64,000 bases of DNA, from contig CM019217.1 in NCBI GenBank assembly GCA_009741485.1, forward strand, positions 38,945,303-39,009,302, given 5' to 3'. The DNA comes from Malurus cyaneus samueli (Eukaryota > Chordata > Aves > Passeriformes > Maluridae). Each line of letters opens with the position of its first letter. Within the stretch, counting starts at the first letter, position 1. The notes below the pieces were generated by a model. That model was not told where the DNA came from. It made no database searches and saw nothing but the letters and a program-made list of their open reading frames with translations. This document shows positions 11,601 through 24,900 of the stretch, piece after piece. A program made the position numbers and the translations under genes.

Positions 11601-14600
11601 AAGAAGATTTCTCAAGTCTGGGGTGTCAGAAGAGAGTAGTTGTTATTAAAATATGTTGATTTTGTTTGAAAGCTAGCAGAGATTACTGAACTTTTCTCTT
11701 GTTCCAAAAAAACATCTGGCAGTAGCAATGCATAGGAAGATTCCCAATTTGCAGTCATAATGCCATGATTCTTCTTCCTTATTTCCTAAGAATAATGGAG
11801 GTCTTTGAAAGTATACTGTAATTCAAATTTATTGGTGTTGAGCATTGTGCAAAACTCCTTCAGAACTTGTTCAGTTTTATTACACTTCTGTAATAAAATT
11901 TGGTAATGCACATTAATTCCATTGTGCTATGTTAGTGTTAAGGAGTTGAAACACGCTTAATTCAAAATCTGTTGAATGGGATTTTTATTTGTCTTCTAGT
12001 GTAAGCATTCATTAGTGAAGGCAGCAAAACCTAGAGATGATTTTACAGATGCCACCAGCATAAATCCAAGCCAAATCACCCAAAGAAAAAAAAAAATTGT
12101 AAAAAAACCTGCTCAATTTGTAGGAGGCAAACATTTCAGTATTAAGTTTGAAATAGTTAAAACTGGCTTAAGAATTCTTAGTGCTGTAACTTCCATGGCA
12201 GCTACCTGAACAAAGCAAATGTATCTATAGGGAATTTACGTATTTATTTTGTGGTAGGAAGTTTTCACATTTGCTTAGTGTGATGAAGATTTGTGCAAAG
12301 CTGATGTCTGTGGGCTATGTCATCATTGTGATTAACTATGAACAAATGGATGTCACAGGTTTATGGGTTGGTGTAACTCAGAGTATGCACAGTGTGAAAT
12401 GACACTGCAACAGCACAAGATGATGGTACCAGTCTGTGTTGTTTCATATGCAGGTGAACTTGTTTTCCTCAATTCCCCCATGTGTTTGGAAGCATAGACT
12501 AGTTTCCAATGAAAGAAGGAGATGAAATGTTGAGCAGGACTGTTACCTTCAGGGGTAAGAACTCTAGGGTCTGTCCCTAGAAATCCTGCCAGAATATAGG
12601 AAGGAGGCTCTTTCCAAGGCACAGCAGCTTAAAATTAATGATTTAAGTAATAGTGATACCTCTTAATAATTTTATAAGGAAAACCTTCCCATAGTTTTAT
12701 TTTATGCCTTGAAAATATCCCTGAATATAATCTTAGCTCATGGGAAGACAATCCCTAGTTAAAAAATAAACAAGAAATGTAGTAATGCTGAAAGTGAGGC
12801 AAGTCCAAAGGAAGGGAATGCAGGAGAAAAACTGGGGTGTGACAGCATTGGAACAGCATCTATGTATTTGAGTAGCTGACTGATCCTGTCATTGAATAAA
12901 AAAGCGTGAGGATTCTAAGTTCATTGCTCATGTTGCTCTTTGCCCTCATGATTTCACCACATATGTTTTTATTAGTCTATGTAGCCTTCTTGCATATCCT
13001 CACATCAGAAATTACACATAAGTGCTGAGGTGAGTTCAATTCCCACAGTGGCATCTGTAGGAATTGCACCATGAAACAGCCCAGAAGCTGAGGATGTTAC
13101 TGACACATTAACTCGTTTCTCAGAAGTATTTTAAAGGAGGTGTTTGTCTAGATGTACCTTTAGTATATCCATTACAGATGCTTGTTTGACTCAGGACAAA
13201 GAATTGCCCAGAGTTTTTGTTTATAAAAGTGGTAATTTACTCAGATCCTGACATAAAAATGTAATAATACTATTGACAGTTGTGTGTCTTGTCCATTAAG
13301 ATAGCTTGATTTTTATGTGATGGAAATGGTGTTACTCTTTTGTCTCTCATTGTAGTTACTTCCATTGGAATCAGTAATAATGGCAGAAAAAGTATTGCCA
13401 TCTAAGTGAATTTCCTGTATCAGTTTTGTAAAGATGAAAGACATCAGTGTTGACACAGGGTATGTCTTAAGGCCAAAGAGGTAATGAATAGTCCCCTAAT
13501 TTGCAATTCACTCCTATGATTCATTGATCTGCCTTTCACCATAAACAGTAGCTGCCTGTTTAGCTGTTGTCTGGCCATAGTTAGATTTCAATTATAATGA
13601 GAAAGTCAGTGAAAGAAACTCTCCCCTTTCAAATCTGTAACAGGTCAGTTAATTAGAGGTCAATTTGTTTTAAATTGCCTCCCACTCCACTGTTCCTTGA
13701 ATACCATTACATAACAATGGGGAAAAAAAAAAAAGGCCTAATAATCTTCAACAGCAGGAATAAAATTGCACAAAATTCATATTATTTGCTGTTTGACAGA
13801 GATAGGCCTTTTTCTTTCTATGGGCAGATAGGAACCTCGCTGGGCAGCCCCCGTGTCCTTGGATGTAGCAGAGTGAGTGGCACTGTCATGAGCCAGGATG
13901 GGGTTTTGGAAACCTGTGCTCCTTGCAGAGCTCATGTCTGTGCTGTCCTCCCTGCTCCTGTGCAGCTGACGTGCAGCAAAGAATTTGGCTGTGCACAGGG
14001 TCAGTGTTTGCTGAGGGGGAATTGTGGTAGAGCTGCTGCTCGTGCTTGCCCAAGTGTGGTGGAATAAAGGGAGAAATTTTTCTCTTTTTGCACAGTGAGG
14101 TTACACAGCCGGGATAGTGCCACAGCAGTGACCTCTCTGGTCTCTACTCAGTCTTCATAAAAGGCATTTTCTCTGCCAGGTGTGTCAACTTTCCATTTCT
14201 CCTGTTTTTCCTTACCATTTTATCTGTCTCAAAAGGAAAGAAATATTGCACTTCTGAGGTTTGTTTCTAATGTCTCTAAAAATTGTTCTTGGTCCATCTC
14301 TTTATTTTAAAAAAAAAAAAAAAAAAAAGATATATTGTGAACAGGAGAAAAGAAAAAACAAGTCAGAAGTGTAAAAAATAGTAAACTGCCAATGCAGAAT
14401 TTTGGAAAAGAGCACTATATTGAGGGTGAGAAAGCCTCACACTGCTCTTGCTCCTCTTTAATATAACTAAAGGTTTTGATAGTTTTGTGATCTTTGTCTG
14501 CATCAATCTGTAGCCATCATTTAATTTAAACATTTCTGGGATTACACCAGCTCATGGAGCAAACATCTGTAAAATGCCAAAGCTACATTTTTCTCATGGG

Positions 14601-15184
14601 AGGAAATTCCAGTTACTCTCCCTTAAGATAGTGGTTGCAATGAGTAACTCTCAACACGTGATTTTTTTTAAGTGCTTAATTTGTATATTAATATGCTGCA
14701 GTATCATTTCTTCCATTTCCTTGAGTTCTGCAGGAGCAATTTCACATGCCACAAAAGATGACCATCAACTCAGGATGAGAATACCAGAGCATCCAAGATG
14801 TGATGCACTGAACCAAAGGAACCGATGTCCACTGAGCATTGCCTTTACCCTGTGGAAGGCCATAACACAGCTGTGATTTAGTGCAGGTACATTGCAGTGT
14901 TATCTAGCAGAACACTGCCTGGCAAAAAAAAATAAAGAGGGAAAGAAATGTGAATGATCAGTGGTTGTGATAATAGTACAGCTTCTCTTTGTTGCCTTAG
15001 AACGTGTTCTTCAGGGTATGGTCGGTTTGTGATAATCTGAGCCCTTCTCTCTCAATCTAATCAGACCGGACGCTGTTTTTAGACAAGGTACTGTCATTTC
15101 TTCCCTAAAATAGATTCAGAAGGTCAACACTTGGACTACACACATGCATATGCAAAAATATCAGCAGCCATTAATAACATTATA

Positions 15185-15223
<39 letters not shown>

Positions 15224-16217
15224 AAACTAATTCCTATAAATATGCTTCTATTCATTGCTCAGGTTCATTGTTTCATTGTTCCAGAAAGTGACTTCCAGTC
15301 CTTTTTCAAACTATCAAAGCATTTGGTAGATTTTTACTTTGCTTAGTGAAGCTTTTGAAAAGAATCAAACCAGAACTTTTTTTGCACTCCCCTCCTGTTC
15401 TACAAATTGGCCTTCAAGTGGCATCTTCTTAGCAGGCTCATGAAGCATTTACACATGCTCTGAAAAATTTGCCTTGGCTACAAAGAGAGTGGGTATGATT
15501 TTCAATTGTGTATCATCTTACTTATCTGAACTGTAATATCTTATTCCCATTTTTAAATGTTATTTTATTGGTGAGACTTCTTTTTCACTATGAACAGCCT
15601 GATCATTGTTGTTCTACTTTCACAAGCTGTTATCTACTGAAAATCCTCTATCTACTGCACAAATTGATTGTCCATGCATCTACATCTGTTCTACACCTTC
15701 ATTTTATCCTTTTTGTCACTAAATAATTCCACTCTTCTAGGAATTAATACAGCAGCCAGGAGGCTCCAAGTCTCAATGTTTCTTATGCTCAATAGATCTC
15801 TTTGAGCAGAAGACTCTTCACATATGATTTGTGCAGCATCAAATGGCCTACTTTATTTTCCTTGGGAATTAGCAACTGGCTCTTCTAGAAGAGTTCATGT
15901 TATTATTTTCCCTCTTAAGCTTTTCTTTGCTGCCACACTTGTTTCTTTGGAATATTCCTTTAAAGGAGGATTATCTAGTGCAAATCTGTCAAATTCTTTA
16001 TAAATTCTTTATAAAAGTACAAATGATCAGGTCATATGTCCTGCCATTGTTGACTTTAATTGTAAATTCTTCAAAGGGAAATTTAGTGGTAGGCAGAAGG
16101 TCCTGAGGAGCTTCTTATCCTTTACTTGTCAAGTAGGACTGGGAAATCCCCATCTGGATCCGCAGGGAAAAAAATATGACTTGACCTATTGGCTGGAATT
16201 GATATTCTGTGTAACAG
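8616..16217. other. intergenic, no gene recognised
   Basis: This is AT-rich sequence downstream of SPOCK3. It holds A or T tracts at 11262-11283 (22 A), 14309-14328 (20 A) and 15192-15219 (28 T). A more GC-rich patch at about 13830-14060 is open as part of a 130-residue frame (13675-14067), but I recognise no domain or splice structure in it. No RNA gene or transposon was identified by eye. Confidence 0.6.
15192..15219. repeat. poly(T) tract, 28 bases
   Basis: This is the longest homopolymer in the window, an unbroken run of 28 T ending in AAGAAAAC. No transposon body is recognisable on either side. Confidence 0.9.
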
Positions 16218-16515
16218 AATTCCACAGAGTCACAGAATGGCTCAGGCTGGGAAGGACCCAGTGGGTTACATCTGGTCCTACCTCCCTGCTCAAGAAGGGT
16301 CATCCCAGAGCAAATGGCATAGGATTGTGTCCAGAAGGTTCTTGAGTATCTCCAGTGACCATCCACAACCTCTCTGGGGAACCTTTTCCTGTGCTCAGTC
16401 ACCTGCACAGTAAAGTTCTTTCTCCTATTCAGGTGGAACTTCCTGTGCATCAGTTTCTGCCCATTGCCTCTTGTCCTATTGCATTGTTCATCCTACTTAA
16501 GGGTCTCATCCAGCA
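16218..16515 (-). mobile_element. CR1 LINE 3' end, 5'-truncated
   Basis: Read on the + strand, this is the antisense of a CR1 3' terminus. It starts with CACAGAGTCACAGAATGGCT, then has GGCTGGGAAGGACC, CATCCACAACCTCTCTGGGG, a CAGTAAAGTTCTTTCTCCT block and CCTCTTGTCCTATTGCA. These follow the conserved order of avian CR1 3' ends over about 300 bases. The element is therefore on the minus strand with its 3' tail at 16218. It is truncated at the 5' end as most CR1 copies are and carries no intact coding frame. The frames at 16115-16450 and 16189-16413 lie inside it and are not genes. Confidence 0.9.
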
Positions 16516-18269
16516 GTATCTAAAAAAAAAAATGCATGTAAAAATAGTAAGCTTTCTTTCACCAAGGTTTTTGACATTAATAGCATTTGACTGACATAAA
16601 GGAGTCACTGATAATTTGCTCTAACATGGTCGTGAAGGAAAATATCTTTATAGCAAGTCAAATGTAATTTTATTTTTTCATGAGAAATTGTTTAATACTG
16701 CACTCCTGTTAGAACCTAGATTTTTATGTCAATCCTAGTTAAATGCTAATTTTAAATAATTTTAAGCTCATTCCTCAGAATTTTCTCATTTGGCTCTAGC
16801 ACATTTCTTATGAAGTTCATTTCCTTGGTGTGCTCAGTGTATCTTTAGGGACAAAGCCAAGTTCAGCTAGGGTCAAATGCCATTTATGTCCCCACAGGAA
16901 CAATGCAGAGAAAGGAGACACATCTTTCCCTAATGTGTGAGAGGTAATTGTTTTTATTTAGCCATTTCAGGGTCCTTATATTCTTTGGGGAATTATTTAT
17001 AAGACCAAATGTGTTGATTCATGGAAGAGAAGGAAGTTTAGTGCCTTCAGATGTGCCCTTCTGTATGCATTTTTGAAAGCTGTTTCCTTTGATACAGGAT
17101 TCCACCCATGAAATAATTTTTATATTTATTTTTTATATTACCTTTAAACCTTTTTGTTTTGGGTTTTTTTTTCCCTTTATTTTGTGTCTTTCTTTTTTTC
17201 ATTTGCTTGTTGGCTTGAAGAGTTGTGGCCAAAGGTGTTTTACATGGTAGTGGTGATGTGTTGCTCTAGTTTGTTCTCGGGATTTGTTTTTTTGTAGTAG
17301 CCCACGAAAAAGTAGTGATTTGGCCTGTAGATAGATAGAAATATAGCGCCATTTCACAAAAGTGTCACTAAGTGTCTTCCTGTACTTTGCAGATTTAGGC
17401 ATTTTTAATGTGCAGCCTCTGGGATAGCAAAATTTATCATCTTAATTTTTGAGGGTAATGTCTGAAGCTTTTCAATGTAACTAAAATGTTTTCATTTGAT
17501 TTGCTGTTGCAAGGTTAGGACGAAGGCTATGACTGATGCTCTGTGAAGGCAGTTTTTAATGAAATTTTCAGTAGACAAGGGTATTGCTGTGGTTACTGCT
17601 CTGGAATGGGGTTCATTCTATGAAGAGTTGGATCCAGAAGGGCTGTGCTGGTGACTGCTCTTGGATGAGCATGAGATGACAGGACAAACGGAATATTACG
17701 TGCATGTGTTTGCTACCCAGAAGGATATTAACTTCTCCTTAGAAAAGAGCGATGATAAATCCTCCATTGCAATGCACAAACATGAATTTGTTCTAACTCT
17801 ACACAAGTAATTAAATAAAAAGAAATAACTGCTGTAATTAAAGTTTTTATTATATAGTGTATGTTCCAGATTTTGGTGAAATATAGTTACATAATTCCCC
17901 CTTTTGCTTTTAATATGTGTGAAGTACTGTGTAAGTGTACATATATTAAATATTAAATATTAATTAAGTGTACATATATTATATATGTGTGCTCTGCAAT
18001 AACTTGGAAAAACCTGTCAATGTTCTATTTGCATTTAAGTTCTCCTGATCATATAGACCACTAATCTTGTTAAATTCTTGATCATCAGCAAATGCCCTAA
18101 AACAATATAAAAACAAAATGATTTTTTTTTTGGCAAAAATTTTAGGTTTAGTCTTCATTAGGAATTTTTAAAAACCTAAAAAAAAAACCCCCACAATATA
18201 TTTTCCCTTTTGCCTCATTTAAAAGACAGCTTCATAATTTTTCTGGTTAACATAATTTTTCTGAAATGA
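16516..18269. other. intergenic, no gene recognised
   Basis: AT-rich sequence without a recognised element. A TA-rich patch at about 17938-17990 contains two copies of AAGTGTACATATATTA-like sequence. The T-rich stretch at 17100-17210 is low complexity. Confidence 0.6.
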
Positions 18270-18432
18270 ACCTAGAGGAGTGTTAGAATCTTCATCTTTA
18301 GAAGCATTCAAAAGCCACCTGGACATGGTCCTGGGCAACCTATTCCAGGCGATCCTGCTTGAACAGGGGGTTGGACAAGGTGATGTCCAGAGGTCCCTTT
18401 CAACCTCAGCCATTCTGGGAATGTGTGAAATT
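18270..18432 (+). mobile_element. CR1 LINE 3' end, short fragment
   Basis: Sense CR1 3' end. It includes GCATTCAAAAGCCACCTGGA, CATGGTCCTGGGCAACCT, TGCTTGAACAGGGGGTTGGA, GGTGATGTCCAGAGGTCCCT and CAACCTCAGCCATTCTGGGA. This is the typical last 160 bases of an avian CR1 on the plus strand, 5'-truncated. Frames at 18219-18413 and 18280-18537 overlap it and are not genes. Confidence 0.92.
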
Positions 18433-21400
18433 GAAATAAGAAAAGCATTTTCTTACTGGGTTGGAAAAGGGTGTGCATTATTTAGGGCCCTCATTATTTC
18501 GGTACCACTTACTGACATGGAGCCCAAATCTTTCTGAGCCATCCGTGTGTTGATGTGATACCATCAGAGTAAACAACTGTTTTATATGTAAAGCAGACAC
18601 AGAGAGTTTATGCTGGACTTTGATGAATTCCAGAGACTTTTCTTTTTGTTATTATTTGGGGGAGAAGGGTGTTTTGGTGAAGACAAGATATAGGGGGAAG
18701 ATGAGATTTATAAAAAGAAGTTTGAATTGAAAGGGCAGGAGTTTTTATGAATATACTCACAAGATTTCTCTCTCCCAAAAATTAGACTGCTCTGTATTAC
18801 ATGCTACTTAATATTTTCAACTCAAGAATATGAGGAAACTGTTGTACTTGTCAAGGGTTACTGCAGGCCATGGATCACTACTGTCCAACAAAACCTTTTT
18901 CTTATGAATGATTTTTACTGGATTCATTGTTTTTATTGATCTGGCTTTTTCTTCTTTTAGTAAAAAAAAGTTGTGAGTTTTTACCATTTCCATGTTGACG
19001 AAAGCTATTGCAAAGTTTTCTGTGTCATGTTTTGTATCTATGCATCCTGTCTGCTAATGGCTTTAGTAATCAGTTCCTTTCTCCTGCTACTTGATTTATT
19101 TCGCTACCAATCTGACTTTAAAATAAATCTGGGATTAAAAGCTTCATTTAATTTCACCATTCAGGAGCAGGTAGCCATCGTTTCATTGGACTACTTGAAG
19201 AAGTCATTTGGATTTCACGCAGAAATATTGAAGCAAATGTCAACTAGGAGGCCTGTTGACAGGAGAAAGCAATCTTCTCCCCATTTCTTTCACACCAGGA
19301 CTCTCAATAGCAGTTTTTTAGCCAGTACAAATGAAACCACTAGAGAAATCTTTGTATGATTTCTTTTTCTCTGCTGTCTGTCTTTATTAGGTAGCTTAAA
19401 TATTTTTTGCATGTTAGCTGTCTGAAAAGAAAGGTTATTGTGGTTAAGCAATAAAGAGAATCAGGATTTGAGTATCTCTACATTTATAACAGAAAAAGAT
19501 ATATTTGCTGGTGACAGCAGGGACTTACACTGGCAGCATGCTGCGAGATCTCTGATTAAGTGAGTAGTTACAATGTGATGTGGCAGCTTAAGGATAAAAG
19601 AAACTTTTTGTATTATTTCCATGGAAAAGGGTGATTGATGGGATACCAGATTTTTTTTGGCCTATTCTCTACAATTTTTTGTGATTCAGAAGCAAAATCT
19701 TTACACAACTTGAAAAAATTCCTCATTTTCTATTGAATAGTATTTTTGTTTGAGAAAGAACAGAAAAATGTCTTGAGTAAAAGTTATTCTTGCCTTACTG
19801 TCTAAATATTGTAGGATGTGGTGAATAAATTCCTTGTAATCTAAGTTATGCTGGTCGTGTTTCCTCTAAGGTCATGTTCCTTTACCTTAGAGGTTTTTAA
19901 TGCTAATCTTGAACCTCAGTCTCCCCTGTATTATCTTGATGAGTTAATATTGGTCTGGTGGAAGAACAAATTTTTAAATCCTTTTACTATCCTAAAAAAG
20001 AAAAAAAAAAAGAAAGAAAAAAAAAACCTTTAATGGGCCTAGGAAACTTTCATTTGCTTCACAGTCAAAAAAAATAAAGTCAACATGCAGAGGAACATTT
20101 TTACACTGAAGACTTCACAACCTCGCAAAGCTGATTTTTCTGTCAAATGTAAGAAAAAGAGGTCTAGCAAATCCCCTAAACACATAATAATTAGAAAGTT
20201 CTCACATTTTTACACCTGAATTGCTGTAAAAAAAGTTAAATGGCCTAAAAAGAGCTTAAAATAAAATCACTCTTTTCTGTGTTAATTTGGAAATGCCCTG
20301 TAATGGAGTTACTGGCAAATGATTCTATGTGGTGTCTAGAATATATGCAGAGAAGCAATGAATATCCATTACAGGCAGATTTATAGTCATTCTTGCTGTG
20401 ACAAGGTGGCTGTGCAGTAAAATCAAATTAAAAATGGCCATTAACATGTGGGATGCACATTTGTTGCCACATGCCACTTGTGGAGTCCTTGGCAGGGTGT
20501 GTCCCCTCAGCTGTAGATCAGCACTGAGGTCCTTCTCAGCTGCTGACATCTGACAGAGCTCAGTGGGGTTTTTTATCCCCCAGGCTGCTCTGCTGCAGGG
20601 TGATGGAGTTGCACTGAATGGGAGGTTTGATCCTGCATCACTTTGGAGCCAACAGCAGGTTTAGAAAATATTTTTTCATTCCAGATTTTTAACTTGTGCT
20701 AGTGAAAATATTCTATGGATGACAAGGGAGCAACAGCTCTGTGCTTTAAGGACTGCATAATTGTGTGCAAGGACAGAAAGGCTGGACAGGGGTGTAATGG
20801 CATTTTGTTTGTCTAGTGAAAAGTTTCAGATAGATAGGTCTAATTATAGTTAAATACCAAATGTGAGTGGGAAGTCATTTGAATTCCCTAAGCCAGATGG
20901 TCTAATTCGTCTCTCATTTAAAGCACTTTGATATGAAAATTTTGAAAGGGTCTAATGCTCAATTTTGCCACATTTAATTCTATAGAAAGGTGGGAGAGAA
21001 ATGTATTGCCATGTAGGATTTTACAGACTGGGTGTGTGAAATGAGAGCTTAATCACAAGGACTGCCAGCATCTCGCTGTTCTGCAACAAGCCAGACATGC
21101 TTTCCTACTTTTGCATTCTAGCTCTAGATGAAAATCATTAGGAAAGCAAAATCTTCATAGTAACTCTCTTTCCAAAATGTGCACATTTCTTTCTCATCTA
21201 CAGTAATTTTCTTGCTGGGGAGCTGGACATTTCGCCTTAGCTTTTTGACTGGCCTCTCTTCCAATTGTTTTGTAGTGAATGAAGTCTGAAGCCCAGAGAG
21301 ACTAAGGGATTAAATCTATTGTCTGAAGCTTGTTTTCCCCAAATCTGTGTCATGTACAAGTGTGTTTATCTGGAAAAAACACCATAGAGGAAAAGGATTT

Positions 21401-21521
21401 TGTATTCTCTATAGTCATGAGGATTCTGAGAGGTTTACTGAGCCCATTAGCAAAGAGATTGGTTGAAATGAGATTTCTGTGATCATCTATTTATACTAGT
21501 TTAACATGAAATATTTAACAG
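18433..21521. other. intergenic, no gene recognised
   Basis: AT-rich sequence with a 128-residue open frame (18973-19359). That frame has a hydrophobic N-terminal stretch but no family resemblance or splice signals that I can support. An A-rich simple stretch lies at 19994-20027. I see nothing else. Confidence 0.55.
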
Positions 21522-21942
21522 TGTCGTGATTTAGGAGTGGGAGTTTCCAATTTAGAACGCCCACTGAACAAAACATGCCCCGCTCACCCTCCCCACCCTA
21601 ACTGGACGAACAAAAGACAAAGGTCACGGGTTGAGGTAAAAGCAATTTTCTGGAAGTAGCAATGAGATATGAAAACAAAGAGTAGAAACAAAAATATTAA
21701 TTACAAAGTGTACAAAAGAGAGAGTGATTCATATACAAAACTGTTCACACAGAGCCTGTGACAATGAACAGTACCAGACATCTTCTCCCACCATGTTTTC
21801 TTGACCAGAAGGAACCTTTTCTCCTCGGAAGAGAGTTGCTTTCCTGGACCTTGGCATTGACACAAGGTGGTATCCCTGTCCTAGCCATGTTCCCATCCAG
21901 CTACTGCAAAAGATTAACTCTGTCCTGGCTGGAATCAGGGCA
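21522..21942 (-). mobile_element. probable ERV long terminal repeat (solo)
   Basis: The segment begins with TGTCGTGATTTAGGAGTGGG and ends with CTGGCTGGAATCAGGGCA, so it has TG...CA ends. Its left part, read on the minus strand, contains TTGCTTTTACCTCAACCCGT and a CCAGTTAGGGTGGGGAGGGT stretch. These resemble the 3' part of LTRs common in bird genomes, which suggests minus orientation. I found no matching target duplication (left flank AACAG, right flank AGTAA) and no clear AATAAA, so the right boundary is uncertain. The frame at 21758-21979 overlaps it and is not a gene. Confidence 0.5.
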
Positions 21943-24900
21943 AGTAAGTAGTAAACCTACAATAAAACATTCTCATTAGTTATCCTGACGTGCTCTGTCT
22001 CCAGTCGGATATAATGTATTATCTGAAAGAGATTGTTTATTCAGATACACATGCTCTGAAGCAAAAAATCCTGGATGTTTTATACATTCTTGTTCACTTA
22101 TTCAGGCTCAAACTTTAGTACTGAATATTTACACGAACCTGAATCCTTGGCTTCTCAGATAGTTTTTAAATGGAGTCACTGTTCAGCTTTAGCTTTTGTG
22201 CTATTTTGGCAAATTTATAAACATGGAGGGACAATTTCACTGGAATTCTTTTCAGAATAATTACCTGACCTTGACATTTTTGGGCTTGCTATATAATAAT
22301 TTCTGAGCTCCTCAATTGGTCTCAATAAAAAACTTCTAAACTTTTTTCTCCCGTGGAAATACTCCACACTTAGATTTACTGTGGAATTCAAGAAGAGTGC
22401 TGCTTTTTGCTTCACTTTCTCCTGTGACAGATTTGCTAGGTAGCTGCATTCATAACATTTCGCTGTCTCAGCTTGACAGGCTTAGCACCTTTTTCTCTTC
22501 CTCTGAACTTCCTTAACTGCCAGTCTAGCATATTTCAGGCTTAGATACTTATAACTCATTTTAAAGGCAAACTTATAATGATGTACTGGGAAAAGTAGTT
22601 CTCAGAAGAATTGTCAGAGCTAGTGGTTGTAAGAATGTATGGATCCCTTTAGTAGCAGGAAAGATGGCATCTATCTGAAAGGAGGTGACAGGGATAAAAA
22701 TGAATTTTGTGAGACAAGTTTTGTCCTAGTATTCAAAAGCTATTTCCCCTGAATCCATATTTTAAATCATTGATTTGGTACTTGCAAGAATAGCTTTCTA
22801 TAGATGGTTCTGATCCTCAAGGGCTTTGCCTTCCCTCAAGCTATGCCTTTTCCTGGTGCATATGTGAGTAGTACCTGGGAGGCCTGAAGGAAAACACAGA
22901 GGATTACACAGGTGTGTCAAACTGAGCCCTAGTGTTTTGTGGTCCCTGACATTACAAGTTACTGCCTTGATGACACAAATTCTGTAAAACTGTGTTGTAG
23001 AGAAATGAAACACCAGAGTAACTGCCAGGCTGCCATGAACATTGTGAACTATCATTTGATGCCAAATGAGGGGTGAATGAAGAAAACAGAACGTCTAGAA
23101 ATATTTTTTTCACCAAGTTATTGACTTAAGTACAGAAAAAACATTAAGACAGTGTCTATTTTATCACTATCATATTAGCTTTCTATTTATTTTCTCATCT
23201 AGATATATTAAAGGACAGCAGAATGAATACAGACATTATTAAAATGTACCCATGACAAGGGATGCAGGACCCTTTCACCCCAGTCTGTACCTTCATCCAT
23301 GGCTGGCAATTGTGTAACAAGGTGCTCTTCTCAACAAGCTCTTTCTGAACAGGCTTGATGAGCCTCCTTGGAAACGTGCCACACCATCAGGGATGGGGAC
23401 AAGCATGCTCCTTCTCCAGTGCTAATGGCAAAATCAGATAATGGTAACTCTCACTCTTGTGCCAAGTCAGAGCAGTCCTACCTACGCTGAGCCTGTGCGC
23501 AGCAGAGAGTTTCATCTGCTGTTTCCAGCTTGGTGGTGTTTTAATATAGTAAAGGCTTCTGCCTTATATGGGAATTCAAAAAACAGGTTCATATCAAAGC
23601 CCTCGTACCTCTTTCAGTTTTGTTTTGGGTTTTTTGGGGGGGGTTTTTTGTTGTTTTTTTGTTTTGTTTGGGGGTTTTGTTGTTTTTTTTTTTTGTTGTT
23701 GTGTTTTGTTGTTTTTGAGACTAGTGAGTATAGAACATCAGTGATTTTTCACATGCAGATTTTAGTGCTGTCAAGAAATAAAACCTGTATTGGGCTGAAT
23801 GACTGTTTCTCTGAATTTGGTAACTATAGTAGCTGGGCATTTCTTACATAGCATCCATATTGTTATATGCATTCACAATAAAGAAGTTTTTCATGTGTGC
23901 CTCAGACAGTCCTTGCCTTTGGGCACAGGTCAGTAACTGAGGACAAGCAGGATGTCCTCCTGAAAAACTTCAGGTCAGAACATAGATCCACTTCATCTAC
24001 TGTTTACATTGTTCTATTGTCTGGCGAGTGCCTTCAAGAAGCTTCTGAAGTGTCTGTGTGCACAGGAAGGGTTGTTTTTTTTTTTTTTTTTTTTCTTTCT
24101 GTAATCATAAGTGAAATATTTATAATAGTTGCTGGACTGTGGTATTCATTCCCCATCTATCTTCCTGAAATGAAATCTCAGCTGAAGGAGGAACACAAAA
24201 TAAGGGCTTATATGTGAGAGAATGTCTGAACAAGAAGCATGCTTTTCCTTTGGTTAATTTTTAAAAAAATATTTGGTAGCACAAATAGATAAGCTGTAAA
24301 GAATCAACAGTTGTGGCAGCAGAGTAGGGTGTTTGTTGAAGGTATTGATGCTGAAGATACATTCTTTCTTATGAAGTTCAATAACACTTCTTAAATAGGA
24401 TCAGTTTGAAAAATCTTCACTGCAGAAAATGATGTATCTGTGTGCAGACTGAATTGAAACAGGTTAGAGTTTATACTAAACCAGAATGAAAAAAAAAATT
24501 ATGTATTTGGGCTCATGCAAGTAAGTGGACATATTGAAAGTCAGAGATGTGCTCAGAAGTGAGAGTTAATAGGAATTTCTGGAAAGTGCTCCTTTTTTTG
24601 GCATATCAAAAACTTGTTTTGTGGTCAGCAGCTGACATCTGCTTCTGTGTCCTGGTATATCATAAGTAGCTTTTCCTGCTTTCTTCTAAAGATTAGAAGA
24701 TAATGCTCTGGGGTCAAAGCTTATTCTAACTTAAACCACTGAAGTTAATGAGCAAAACTCGCCTCTGTCACGTTAGTGCACCTGCTGCCCTGCAGTGTGT
24801 TTCACTGATGGAACTCACAAAGCCACAGAATGTATTACTGTTTTGTTGAGGTTTTTCTTCTCTCAGCAGCATGGATGCATCTTTAGAAAACTCAGTGAAG

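Noticed and set aside
13675..14067. 130-codon frame over a GC-richer patch
   Set aside because: Cysteine-rich at the C-terminal half but with no domain pattern, and the start lies in AT-rich sequence. No support for an exon.
18973..19359. 128-codon frame with a hydrophobic N-terminal segment
   Set aside because: T-rich sequence gives hydrophobic residues by chance. There is no family resemblance and no promoter or splice context.
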